From Diplocloster agilis (GTDB lineage Bacteria > Bacillota > Clostridia > Lachnospirales > Lachnospiraceae): DNA of 64,000 bases. The first letter of the stretch is position 1, and every line of letters starts with the position of its first letter. Both the position numbers and the translations under genes were made by a program. Of this stretch, positions 23,810 through 33,836 are shown piece by piece. The notes under the pieces are model-generated. The model did not search any database, was not told where the DNA came from, and saw only the letters and a list, made by a program, of their open reading frames with translations. Where the stretch lies: NCBI RefSeq assembly GCF_019042275.1, contig NZ_JAHQCW010000026.1, forward strand, positions 25,443 through 89,442, given 5' to 3'.

Positions 23810-26220
23810 TGCCTATGAAAATGATTACGAAAAATAGGAAGTCCGGCAATGGTCTTGAGATCCGCACCACTTTTACGGATCTTGAAGAGAGCCCCCGCCG
23901 CCGTTCCTTAATCGATTATTTCTTCTTATCCGTCATCCTGTGCCTGGGAATTCTGGGGATGGTGTTTACCACCGCCTCCTGTTTTTCCATCCCCATTTTT
24001 GTGCCGCTCACCGTATATGTCCTGGCCTTCGCAGCGTTTTTCTCCTGTCTGACCTTTTATCTTCCTAAAGCGTGGCGTTTTTGCCTGCCGGCGGGAATTT
24101 TGCTCTATCTGCTGTTTTTCCGGCTGTATGGGGATTCCATCCGGGAGGGGCTCTTTTGGACCTTCAGCTCTATACTGACCCAGGTAAATGAGTACTTCGG
24201 CAGTTCTTATACCCTGCCTCCCCTGTACAACGAGATCCAGTCTTTCTCCGGAACGGCTGCAATGTCTGCCCTATTCCTCCCGTTTTGTCCGCTGCTCTCC
24301 TGGCTCCTCTTACGGCCAAAGCGCAGTTATGGATATCTTCTGATACTGGGTGCCGGTTTTCTCTGGCCGTTCTGTATCGGGACATCCGCGGATACCGCGT
24401 CCGGAATCCTGATCTTCTTATCCGCCCTTCTCTCCATCTCTGTCCGAGGCGGCAAAAAATGGGGCCGGGCGGCAGAAACTCACATTCAGAAAAAATCCGG
24501 CCCGGTTATGCTGCTTATGATTGTCTTAAGCCTTTCCGTCGGACTGGCCTTTCTGACACCGCTGATTGAGAAGAGTCTGGAAAACCGTCTGGAACTAAAA
24601 CGGACCTTCAACAGTTACCTGACCAGGATCGACCCTTTTGATCCCGGCAGCGCTTATACGGAGCGGGGAGTAGGTTCCGGAGACCTGGCCCGGATATCCA
24701 GCCTGGCAGGAACCGTGTCCAATGACCTGCGGCTGACTCTGGCTGGTGAAGCGCCTGTGCTTAATATTTATCTGGAAGGCTATATCGGTGCGGAATATAC
24801 CAATCTGGGTTGGGAACCGGCCGACTCTGACAGATTCCAGGAACAATTCTCTGCTGTCCGGGCCGATAATCCGGGGGCATTTATAAGAAATATTTCCTAT
24901 CCTAATTATTATATGAATGTGGAGGCGGTCAAAGAGTCTAACCGATACCAGAATCTGGATATCGAGCTTATGAACGCAGATCCGTCTTATTATTATACAC
25001 CGTACGTCAGTTACTACGAGGACGATATGACCCTGTGTGCCGATTCCTATATTTATGGAAATCAGGAATCCAGTTATTCTGTGGCATACGACCCACTTTT
25101 TATAGTGAACTATATTCCGATCGGCTCAAAAATAGAGGTTGAAGGGATAAAAGATTCTGATTTAAAAAGACTGTATAATGACTATGTAAACAAAACCTAT
25201 CTGCAGGTACCGGATCGCCTGCGGAAACAATTTCAGGAAGATGTGGCCCGGACTGCTTCGGAAGATCCTATCACCACGGTGCACCATGTGCTTTCCCTTC
25301 TAAAGGAACAGACTACCTATGACACGTCTCCCGGGCGGGTGCCGGTCGGCAGGGATTTTGCAGAATATTTCTTTTACCACAATAAAAAGGGCTTCTGCGT
25401 ACATTACGCAACCACGGCCGTACTGATGCTGCGCATGAACGGCATTCCGGCACGCTTTGTTTCCGGCTACCGGGTATCCCCCGGTGAATTTCAGAAAAAG
25501 GATAACGGAACTTATCAGGCGGTTGTCACATCCGAGGACGCCCATGCCTGGGTGGAATTATACATCGATAATATCGGCTGGCTCATGGCAGAAGCTACCC
25601 CGGGATTTGATCGGGTTGATTTCGGAGACGGGACGCCTTTTGCCGGCCCTGAAAATCAGGATTCCGAGGACAATGGGGCCACGCCAACACCTACCCCTTC
25701 GGCCACGCCTGTTCCCTCCGCCGCTTCTGACACCGGTGCTACTGCGGACGGTTCGGAAGACGGTTCGGATTTTGCAAACGGGACTTCCCGTTTATTTACA
25801 ATACTCTTCCCCTACATCGGCTGGATCATTACGGGCATCCTAGCGCTTTCCGCCATAGCATTGGGGATCATTAAGTCGCTGCGGGCATACCACCGGTTTG
25901 GTAATCACACAAATGAGATCAATGAACGGATTCGGCAAACTTATCTGAGTATCAGCCGTTTGCTTACGCTGGATGGACTGCCGGAGAAACCGGAGTATCC
26001 CAATGAAGAATGGGCGCGAATCCTGACCGGCAAATATCCGGATCTGCCCGCGGGCATGTTTGGGGAAATATTGGAAGATACCCGGAAAGCCTGTTACGCA
26101 GAGAAACAGCTGCCTGAATTTTCATTGGAATTCATGATACAAAAATATGAGATGCTGCGCCGCAGCTTATATGCAAAACGTTCCCGGATTGCAAAGATTT
26201 GGCTGTGGATCAGAGAGTAG
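23809..26220 (+). CDS. Transglutaminase-like membrane protein (TgpA type)
   Basis: Encodes 803 residues. Six to seven membrane segments lie in about residues 35-255, then a large outside domain, and a transglutaminase core with Cys near 529 (NKKGFCVHYATTAVLMLRMN), His near 578 (DAHAWVELYIDNIGW) and the following Asp. A Thr/Pro/Ser-rich linker (TPTPTPSATPVPSA) leads to one more membrane segment (about 670-690) and a cytoplasmic helical tail (DUF4129-like position). This matches TgpA/YebA-type proteins encoded with MoxR and DUF58. Likely acts in peptide cross-linking or proteolysis at the cell surface; substrate unknown. Confidence 0.92.
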   Translation: MPMKMITKNRKSGNGLEIRTTFTDLEESPRRRSLIDYFFLSVILCLGILGMVFTTASCFSIPIFVPLTVYVLAFAAFFSCLTFYLPKAWRFCLPAGILLYLLFFRLYGDSIREGLFWTFSSILTQVNEYFGSSYTLPPLYNEIQSFSGTAAMSALFLPFCPLLSWLLLRPKRSYGYLLILGAGFLWPFCIGTSADTASGILIFLSALLSISVRGGKKWGRAAETHIQKKSGPVMLLMIVLSLSVGLAFLTPLIEKSLENRLELKRTFNSYLTRIDPFDPGSAYTERGVGSGDLARISSLAGTVSNDLRLTLAGEAPVLNIYLEGYIGAEYTNLGWEPADSDRFQEQFSAVRADNPGAFIRNISYPNYYMNVEAVKESNRYQNLDIELMNADPSYYYTPYVSYYEDDMTLCADSYIYGNQESSYSVAYDPLFIVNYIPIGSKIEVEGIKDSDLKRLYNDYVNKTYLQVPDRLRKQFQEDVARTASEDPITTVHHVLSLLKEQTTYDTSPGRVPVGRDFAEYFFYHNKKGFCVHYATTAVLMLRMNGIPARFVSGYRVSPGEFQKKDNGTYQAVVTSEDAHAWVELYIDNIGWLMAEATPGFDRVDFGDGTPFAGPENQDSEDNGATPTPTPSATPVPSAASDTGATADGSEDGSDFANGTSRLFTILFPYIGWIITGILALSAIALGIIKSLRAYHRFGNHTNEINERIRQTYLSISRLLTLDGLPEKPEYPNEEWARILTGKYPDLPAGMFGEILEDTRKACYAEKQLPEFSLEFMIQKYEMLRRSLYAKRSRIAKIWLWIRE

Positions 26221-26340
26221 TTCAGACATCCTTACCGCACCAGCCCATCGAAACCATTCCTTTGACGGAGCACTCCTATTCTGAACGTATTACTTTCCAA
26301 TACCATAATTAAAATTAAGAAAACTCCGTTACGTTAAAAC

Positions 26341-26402
26341 AGGAGCAGGCTGGAACGAGTGTAGCCCCCATCCGGGGACCGCTCTTATTCCGGCCTGCTC
26401 CT
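26341..26402. terminator. Long hairpin between convergent operons
   Basis: AGGAGCAGGCTGGAA (26341-26355) pairs with TTCCGGCCTGCTCCT (26388-26402), one mismatch, and the loop holds a second stem CCCC/GGGG. It sits between the transglutaminase stop (26220) and the aldo/keto reductase stop (26448). T-runs are poor, so it may act as a bidirectional transcription end or an RNA-stability structure. Confidence 0.5.
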
Positions 26403-26447
26403 ATCCTTCCATTCTCAGGAATATCCCTTACCGCTCAATTCATACTT

Positions 26448-27458
26448 CTAAACGCCCATCCCGCGGCTGATCTGATCGATTTTTCTGATTTCCTCATCCG
26501 TAAACGTATGATTCATAATGCCGGCCGCATTTTCTTTAATTTGCTCGGGAGAAGAAGCCCCGATCAACGCGCTGCAGATTTTGCTGTCCTTCACCGTCCA
26601 GGCCAACGCCATCTGTGCCAGCGACTGTCCCCGCTCTTTGGCGATCTCATTCAAAGCCCCGATCTGACATAAGCGCTCCTTCGTCAAGCTGTCGGCTTTC
26701 AAAAACCGGGGATCTTTGGCAATCCTGCTGTCCGACGGTATCCCATGCAGATATTTGTCCGTAAGCAGCCCCTGCGCCAGAGGGCTGAATACGATCACAC
26801 CAATCCCATTTTCATAAGCGAACTCTTTCACCCCATCCTCTTCGATGGTTCTGTCAAATATGGAATACCTTCTCTGATTGATAATAAACGGACATTTCAA
26901 CTCCCTTAACATGTGAATTGCTTTTTCCGTGTATTCTTTATCATAGTTGGATACTCCGATATAGAGTGCTTTTCCGCTCTTAACAATGCCGTTTAAAGCC
27001 TCCATGGTCTCTTCCAGCGGCGTCTCCTTGTCCATACGGTGATGATAGAATATATCCACATAATCACACCCCATACGCCGCAGGCTCTGATCCAGACCGG
27101 CGACCAGATGCTTTTTGCTCCCCCAGTTTCCGTAAGGGCCGTCCCACATTTCATAGCCCGCCTTCGTGCTGATAATCAGTTCGTCGCGGTATGGTTTCAG
27201 ATCCTTTGCCAGAATACGGCCAAAATTCTCCTCCGCGCTTCCCGGATATGGCCCGTAGTTATCGGCCAGATCAAAATGGGTGATCCCCTCATCAAACGCC
27301 GTAAAACACATCTTTCTCATATTGTCAAAATCGTTATGCACACCAAAGTTATGCCAGAAGCCCAGGGAAATAACCGGCAGCTTAATTCCGCTTTTCCCGC
27401 ACCGGTTATATTCCATTTTCTCATAGCGCTTCTCATCCGCTGTATATATTTGTTCCAT
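26448..27458 (-). CDS. Aldo/keto reductase (YghZ/GpR-like)
   Basis: Encodes 336 residues of an NADPH-dependent aldo/keto reductase: catalytic Asp and Tyr in HFDLADNYGPYPGSAEENFG near residue 62, Lys in LIISTKAGY, His in VDIFYHHRMD, and cofactor-site sequences GVIVFSPLAQGLLTDKYL and ALIGASSPEQIKENA. It resembles the E. coli L-glyceraldehyde-3-phosphate reductase family, members of which reduce methylglyoxal and other aldehydes. A GGAGAGTGGG ribosome site precedes the ATG. Three repeated GGTATGATAC boxes upstream suggest a dedicated regulator not encoded here. Confidence 0.92.
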   Translation of the reverse strand: MEQIYTADEKRYEKMEYNRCGKSGIKLPVISLGFWHNFGVHNDFDNMRKMCFTAFDEGITHFDLADNYGPYPGSAEENFGRILAKDLKPYRDELIISTKAGYEMWDGPYGNWGSKKHLVAGLDQSLRRMGCDYVDIFYHHRMDKETPLEETMEALNGIVKSGKALYIGVSNYDKEYTEKAIHMLRELKCPFIINQRRYSIFDRTIEEDGVKEFAYENGIGVIVFSPLAQGLLTDKYLHGIPSDSRIAKDPRFLKADSLTKERLCQIGALNEIAKERGQSLAQMALAWTVKDSKICSALIGASSPEQIKENAAGIMNHTFTDEEIRKIDQISRGMGV

Positions 27459-27509
27459 AAACCCACTCTCCTTTTCATTTCTTCTAGTTTTAATCCAGGG
27501 GGCCCTTCC

Positions 27510-27574
27510 GGTATGATACCTTTATTGGTATGAATCGCTCTTTACTGGTATGATACACCCTTATCGTTATTATA
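27510..27574 (-). promoter_or_regulatory. Promoter and triple GGTATGATAC operator of the aldo/keto reductase
   Basis: TATAAT on the minus strand (27574-27569) is followed downstream by three copies of a box: GGTATGATAC at 27547-27556, GGTATGAATC at 27527-27536 and GGTATGATACC at 27510-27520. The last is an 11-bp near-perfect palindrome. They lie between the predicted transcription start and the gene, fitting a repressor site. No regulator gene is adjacent. Confidence 0.5.
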
Positions 27575-27621
27575 CACGCTGTTGGAATTTAGAAACAGTA
27601 TTAAATAAACAAATTTTCCTT

Positions 27622-27807
27622 TCACCGCTCCAAAAATACCGGACTGCTTAAAATGCCCATTGGTTTCAGCAGGTATTCATAGTACCATTCTTCTTTCCCT
27701 GTCCGATAGGAATACGACCCATACCACTCATAATTCGGGTTTGTATTGTGTACTGCGCCAAACCCATTATATTGTGATGGGGAAGACGGGAGAGGAAATA
27801 GAATTAA
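27622..27807 (-). pseudogene. Possible gene remnant between array and aldo/keto reductase
   Basis: A minus-strand frame with no stop over about 61 codons reads as a protein-like C-terminus (GAVHNTNPNYEWYGSYSYRT, later KEEWYYEYLLKPMGIL) and ends in a TGA at 27624. There is no start codon or ribosome site at its head; an in-frame stop lies at 27808-27810, close to the CRISPR array. Aromatic-rich composition suggests a real but truncated gene. Family not recognised. Confidence 0.35.
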
Positions 27808-27871
27808 TTATCTGACACTCCCAGTATAGGCACTGACTTTTTTATGTGATAAAAGGTGAACTTGAACGATT

Positions 27872-30800
27872 ATTTCAATCCACACCGCCAGCGAAGGCGG
27901 TGACTTCCGATCCGTCCGGCTGGCTGTACAGCCGAAAATTTCAATCCACACCGCCAGCGAAGGCGGTGACTAATTCTGTGTACACCGCCAGTCCATCCGA
28001 CGGATTTCAATCCACACCGCCAGCGAAGGCGGTGACCTGCAACAACGTGTTTTTTAATCTATCGGGTATCGATTTCAATCCACACCGCCAGCGAAGGCGG
28101 TGACTTGTGTCAGATCCAGTGATCCGTCTGCTCCGGATTTCAATCCACACCGCCAGCGAAGGCGGTGACTATGTATGCCCCGGCATATCCGCCTCTGGCT
28201 ACTGATTTCAATCCACACCGCCAGCGAAGGCGGTGACGATTTAGCACTACAGGGATTGCTGGGCCTTATACATTTCAATCCACACCGCCAGCGAAGGCGG
28301 TGACGGAAGAGTTGTAATCTCCTCCATATTCACACGCACATTTCAATCCACACCGCCAGCAAAGGCGGTGACTGGTCAGCGGTGACCCGATCAATACGTT
28401 GTTTGATTTCAATCCACACCGCCAGCAAAGGCGGTGACCAGGATAATTTCGTATGCCTCCTCTGTGTCGCTGATTTCAATCCACACCGCCAGCAAAGGCG
28501 GTGACACAGCGCAACAATATCTCTTCGTTCTTCCTGGGGGATTTCAATCCACACCGCCAGCAAAGGCGGTGACTTACTCTGAATTCCATCGTAAATCCAG
28601 TAGACATATTTCAATCCACACCGCCAGCAAAGGCGGTGACGTCAGGGGGCGGGTGTTTCAACTCGCATCGTCTTATTTCAATCCACACCGCCAGCAAAGG
28701 CGGTGACATATGGAAGCAGAAACAGGACGTAGAGCTGCTGATTTCAATCCACACCGCCAGCGAAGGCGGTGACGATGATTGTAGTACAAAGTTGAGCCAA
28801 TGGCTTAAATTTCAATCCACACCGCCAGCGAAGGCGGTGACCGATACAATCTGGGTTAAGCAGAAGCGGAATATTATTTCAATCCACACCGCCAGCGAAG
28901 GCGGTGACAAAATTTGAAGGTTATAGTGACGATATTTTTGGAATTTCAATCCACACCGCCAGCGAAGGCGGTGACTCTTACCGGCACCTGCTGCTGTTTG
29001 ATATTTTTCTTATTTCAATCCACACCGCCAGCGAAGGCGGTGACAGAATTACTCAGACAAACATGAATTTGTCTGAAAATTTCAATCCACACCGCCAGCG
29101 AAGGCGGTGACCTGAAAGGGGATGGGTATGAATGCGATTATTATAAATTTCAATCCACACCGCCAGCGAAGGCGGTGACGTTTAAAAATTCGTAGCATTC
29201 TTCGGGACTAAAGATTTCAATCCACACCGCCAGCGAAGGCGGTGACCCTTTGTTCACAATATTCTAAACACTCCTCATAAATTTCAATCCACACCGCCAG
29301 CGAAGGCGGTGACTGCATCCACATACTGCGTAAATGGCGAAGTAGGGAATTTCAATCCACACCGCCAGCGAAGGCGGTGACGACAAAAATCTTCTTCTTA
29401 TTTGTGCCGGATGCGATTTCAATCCACACCGCCAGCGAAGGCGGTGACGCGTAGCACAAAAGCGCGCTGTCGGGGCTGCAAATATTTCAATCCACACCGC
29501 CAGCGAAGGCGGTGACATTATCGAAAAACATATTAAGCTATTCGAATATATTTCAATCCACACCGCCAGCGAAGGCGGTGACTGCACCCGCAACGGCTGG
29601 ATCGGCAGCAATTTCTTATTTCAATCCACACCGCCAGCGAAGGCGGTGACGTTTCTGCAGCTGCGTATAGGTAGCGGAATGCATATTTCAATCCACACCG
29701 CCAGCGAAGGCGGTGACACTCTCAGCGGCGGGAATCCGAAGTATGATGCATATTTCAATCCACACCGCCAGCGAAGGCGGTGACCAATGCCGTTGGAATC
29801 ATATATTGAGTTATACCGGATTTCAATCCACACCGCCAGCGAAGGCGGTGACTCTGGAAAATCTCTGGCGGATATGTTCGGATCTGCGATTTCAATCCAC
29901 ACCGCCAGCGAAGGCGGTGACGTTATGTATTGATTCGACAACGTCATTTCGCAACCATTTCAATCCACACCGCCAGCGAAGGCGGTGACCTCCTTCCCCC
30001 CCGCCGGCAGCTTACCGGCGGGATATTTCAATCCACACCGCCAGCGAAGGCGGTGACGGAAATGATAAGCGCTTCCCGGCTATGACCAATGATTTCAATC
30101 CACACCGCCAGCGAAGGCGGTGACCGAGATGTATTTGGAGATAGCCACCGTTGACATATTTCAATCCACACCGCCAGCGAAGGCGGTGACTTCAAACATC
30201 TGCTCTGTGCATTTGATCATGGCGTATTTCAATCCACACCGCCAGCGAAGGCGGTGACGCAAGCCGAATGTAAATAAGGCGGCTCCTGCAAATTTCAATC
30301 CACACCGCCAGCGAAGGCGGTGACAGCAATGTTGTTCCGCACAAAATGCAGGAAAGGAATTTCAATCCACACCGCCAGCGAAGGCGGTGACGGGGTATCA
30401 TAAAAGGATAGGAGGGTGTCTGATGATTTCAATCCACACCGCCAGCGAAGGCGGTGACTTTGATTCGACACCGGAATTAGCTTGCTTTTCCGATTTCAAT
30501 CCACACCGCCAGCGAAGGCGGTGACGATATATCGATCGATCTGCTGGGCAGTAATACCTATTTCAATCCACACCGCCAGCGAAGGCGGTGACTCGGCCAC
30601 CTCTTTAACAGACCCGAAACTGACGATTTCAATCCACACCGCCAGCGAAGGCGGTGACAAGGATGATGATAATGGGGTTCTGCGCGGGTTGTATTTCAAT
30701 CCACACCGCCAGCGAAGGCGGTGACGCCCGTGGCCCATACTGGCAGGTTGAGCCAACAATTTCAATCCACACCGCCAGCGAAGGCGGTGACCCTTCATCT

Positions 30801-32264
30801 CTTTAGACATGTTTGGCATTTCGTAATTTCAATCCACACCGCCAGCGAAGGCGGTGACATCCGGCAGCCACAGCACCGTCGTAATACTCAACATTTCAAT
30901 CCACACCGCCAGCGAAGGCGGTGACGCTTTTGAAGAGCCTATAAATGATATTACTCCTATTTCAATCCACACCGCCAGCGAAGGCGGTGACCAACCGATA
31001 AATATCTCCTTCTGGAATAACTTTATTTCAATCCACACCGCCAGCGAAGGCGGTGACTCTTCAAGCGGCTCCTACGGTAGCAGAGGGAGGATTTCAATCC
31101 ACACCGCCAGCGAAGGCGGTGACAAGAGAATCGGCTTACGGGTACTGTTCGCATTGAATTTCAATCCACACCGCCAGCGAAGGCGGTGACTTCCATTCCA
31201 GCTAATCAGCGTCAGCTCCTTGTATTTCAATCCACACCGCCAGCGAAGGCGGTGACATTTTTAATGCGCCAGTATCGAAAGCAGCATTCGGATTTCAATC
31301 CACACCGCCAGCGAAGGCGGTGACTCCGATCGCCGTTTATTGTCGATGTCAGTAAGCATTTCAATCCACACCGCCAGCGAAGGCGGTGACGATTACATAC
31401 ACCCTTGATTTCAGCGGCTTTATATTTCAATCCACACCGCCAGCGAAGGCGGTGACCATCGGCTTCCTTTCGAAAAAATGGAGAAGAAAATTTCAATCCA
31501 CACCGCCAGCGAAGGCGGTGACCAGGATCGGTTAATTCTCGATCGCTGAAGGCCTATTTCAATCCACACCGCCAGCGAAGGCGGTGACTTCCTCCGCTTC
31601 CGCCCACTCGTGCGTTTGCATTCATTTCAATCCACACCGCCAGCGAAGGCGGTGACATTAACTAATTCAGTCAGAACAGAATCCAATTTAGATTTCAATC
31701 CACACCGCCAGCGAAGGCGGTGACGATTCCGCAGTTTATATGGACTCTCATTTCCACCTGGATTTCAATCCACACCGCCAGCGAAGGCGGTGACAATTAA
31801 ATCCACTACTTTGCCGGCGCGGACCCTGATTTCAATCCACACCGCCAGCGAAGGCGGTGACCGGTCTATACGCGCAGCAAAAAAAACTTATCCCAAATTT
31901 CAATCCACACCGCCAGCGAAGGCGGTGACTCCTGATCCACCACTTGCTTCAGTGATTTAGTAGATTTCAATCCACACCGCCAGCGAAGGCGGTGACTGCT
32001 GAGGCCTCGTAAATCTTTCCGTGCGTCCGATTTCAATCCACACCGCCAGCGAAGGCGGTGACAACCATTCCCCACCCACCGGACCTTGTTTTCCGATTTC
32101 AATCCACACCGCCAGCGAAGGCGGTGACGGATACGATCAAGATTATGTCCGCAACCATTTTAAATTTCAATCCACACCGCCAGCGAAGGCGGTGACGCAG
32201 ATGCGGATCATACCGGCCTTTGTGGCAGACGATTTCAATCCACACCGCCAGCGAAGGCGGTGAC
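27872..32264 (-). CRISPR. Type I-C CRISPR array, 66 repeats and 65 spacers
   Basis: I counted 66 copies of a 33-bp repeat with steps of 65-70 bp, so spacers are about 32-37 bp. In the transcribed (minus) orientation the repeat has inverted arms GTCACCGCC and GGCGGTG and ends in GGATTGAAAT, the type I-C handle. The leader and cas2 lie at the 32264 end, so spacers there are the newest and those near 27872 the oldest. Repeats 8-13 (28340-28707) all carry G-to-A in the plus-strand loop (CAGCAAAGG in place of CAGCGAAGG). No decayed end repeat was seen. Several spacers contain their own inverted repeats. Confidence 0.98.
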
Positions 32265-32436
32265 AGCAAAAATGCACAAATATTCCACATAAAATCTTCA
32301 CAACTTCAACCTATTTTTCCAAACTCAAACAATAAACTCCAATAAATTATTACAAATCAACTCAATCAGCCAAGCTTTTGTGCACTTTTTCAGGTGCGAA
32401 CCCCCTGGGGTTTTTATGTTCACTTAGGGTTCGCAC
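32265..32436 (-). promoter_or_regulatory. CRISPR leader with conserved hairpin
   Basis: AT-rich 172-bp stretch between cas2 and the first repeat. Next to cas2, GTGCGAACCC (32394-32403) and GGGTTCGCAC (32427-32436) form a perfect 10-bp inverted repeat, with CCCCCTGGGG adjoining. The rest is A/T-rich without genes. It should hold the array promoter and the signals for spacer insertion; the hairpin may also end the cas transcript. Confidence 0.75.
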
Positions 32437-32727
32437 TCAGAAAATCAAAGGCTCTTCCGCTTTTATTCCTCTGCTGATCCCAATATGTTCTACTTTTGTT
32501 TTATACTTATTTCCTAGATCATAAAATCGCAGGCTATCTACATTCTCATCAATAATATCTTTCAATATTGCTTTCAGCTTTACAAACTGTGCGTTATCAA
32601 GGATACACTCAAATACAGAATTTTGTACTCGGGTTCCATAATTCACACATTGCTTTGCAACTCTTCGTAATCTTGCCCTTCCAGCCGACGTCTCGGTATT
32701 CACATCATAGGTTATCAAAATCAGCAT
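32437..32727 (-). CDS. cas2: CRISPR-associated endonuclease Cas2
   Basis: Encodes 96 residues with the Cas2 ferredoxin fold: MLILITYDVNTE (Asp8 metal ligand), RRVAKQCVNYGTRVQNSVFE and the C-terminal DSLRFYDLG strand. Cas2 dimers bridge two Cas1 dimers in the integration complex. It is the last cas gene before the leader, 40 bp after cas1, as is usual in type I-C. Confidence 0.97.
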   Translation of the reverse strand: MLILITYDVNTETSAGRARLRRVAKQCVNYGTRVQNSVFECILDNAQFVKLKAILKDIIDENVDSLRFYDLGNKYKTKVEHIGISRGIKAEEPLIF

Positions 32728-32766
32728 ATAAACCTCCTGCCTTCGATTGAACCTTGTACAAAACTA

Positions 32767-33798
32767 TCACTTCCAGAAAAAGGGAGGATATCCTTCCAAA
32801 TCTCCCCGCAGATACCTCGCCAGAAGCATTGCCTGTACATAGGGTACCATACCCCATTCAACTTTATCTTCCAAATAAGGATGCGTGATTACTTCCTTCT
32901 TTTTGTTCTGCCACTCTGTAAGAAGTTTTTTACGTGCCTGATCCTTTATGAGAATAGCTCCATCTTCTTTCGTTGTAAAATCGCTGCCTGTAATCATCTT
33001 TCGGTTAATCAGGGATAGTACAAACCGATCCGCCATAACCGGGCGAAGCTCCTCTATAAGATCCAAAGATAGAGAAACCCTGCCCGGACGATCCGTATGC
33101 ATGAAACCCACATACGGATCCAGTCCAACTGTTTCCAGTGCAGAAGTTGTCATATTAGTCAGCAAAGTATACACAAACGATAACAGAGCATTTACTTTAT
33201 CCAAAGGCGGGCGTCTATTCCTTCCTGAAAATATAAATTCTTTTTTCTGTTGTAGAATCATCTGATCAAATACACCAAAATAAACACTGGCTGCCTCGCC
33301 CTCATATCCTCGCAATTGCTCCATTTCCTTACAACTACGAACATAGTTCAAAGAATTCTGTAATGTCTCTGAAGACTTTTTTACTCTGTCTGCATCCATT
33401 TGAAGACTATGATCCCTCACCGCGCGCTCCAGCACCCAACGAGAGTTAAATATTTTACCCGTTATACAATTCTTGGCAACCTCCAGACATATTTCTGGAA
33501 TATTTGATACCTCATACTGTTTCTTACGCAGTACTACATTTCCCCGAACATTTCCGCTGACTCTTGCAAGGAACTTTCCTTGTGGGTTTAGAAAACAAAG
33601 AGAAATATTCCTTTCCGCACATCCTCCCATCAATGCCGGGCTGATTCCCCGGTATCCAAAAGATACGATAGCCTCGAGATTATGTAAGGGGACACGTCCC
33701 TGTTCTGTATTCTTATCCAGAACAACAACATTTTCTCCATCTAAAGATAGATAACTGTCCGAAGACGTCACGTACAAGGTATTCAATAATTTCTTCAT
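32767..33798 (-). CDS. cas1: CRISPR integrase Cas1 (type I-C)
   Basis: Encodes 343 residues: N-terminal beta domain (KKLLNTLYVTSSDSYLSLDG) and alpha domain with the metal ligands Glu in GYEGEAASVYFG, His in GFMHTDRPGR and Asp/Glu in LSLDLIEELRPVMADR. It inserts new spacers at the leader end. The ATG at 33798 is chosen because GGAGATTCC lies directly upstream and the family N-terminus begins here; the frame is open to 33840, overlapping cas4, with an Arg-rich non-family extension. Confidence 0.97.
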   Translation of the reverse strand: MKKLLNTLYVTSSDSYLSLDGENVVVLDKNTEQGRVPLHNLEAIVSFGYRGISPALMGGCAERNISLCFLNPQGKFLARVSGNVRGNVVLRKKQYEVSNIPEICLEVAKNCITGKIFNSRWVLERAVRDHSLQMDADRVKKSSETLQNSLNYVRSCKEMEQLRGYEGEAASVYFGVFDQMILQQKKEFIFSGRNRRPPLDKVNALLSFVYTLLTNMTTSALETVGLDPYVGFMHTDRPGRVSLSLDLIEELRPVMADRFVLSLINRKMITGSDFTTKEDGAILIKDQARKKLLTEWQNKKKEVITHPYLEDKVEWGMVPYVQAMLLARYLRGDLEGYPPFFWK

Positions 33799-33836
33799 GG
33801 AATCTCCATTCCGCCGCCGGCGCCTGCGGCTTATAC

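Noticed and set aside
27846..32290. Many 60-115 residue frames with repeated SPPSLAVWIEI or HTASEGGD sequences
   Set aside because: They are translations of CRISPR repeats and spacers, not proteins.
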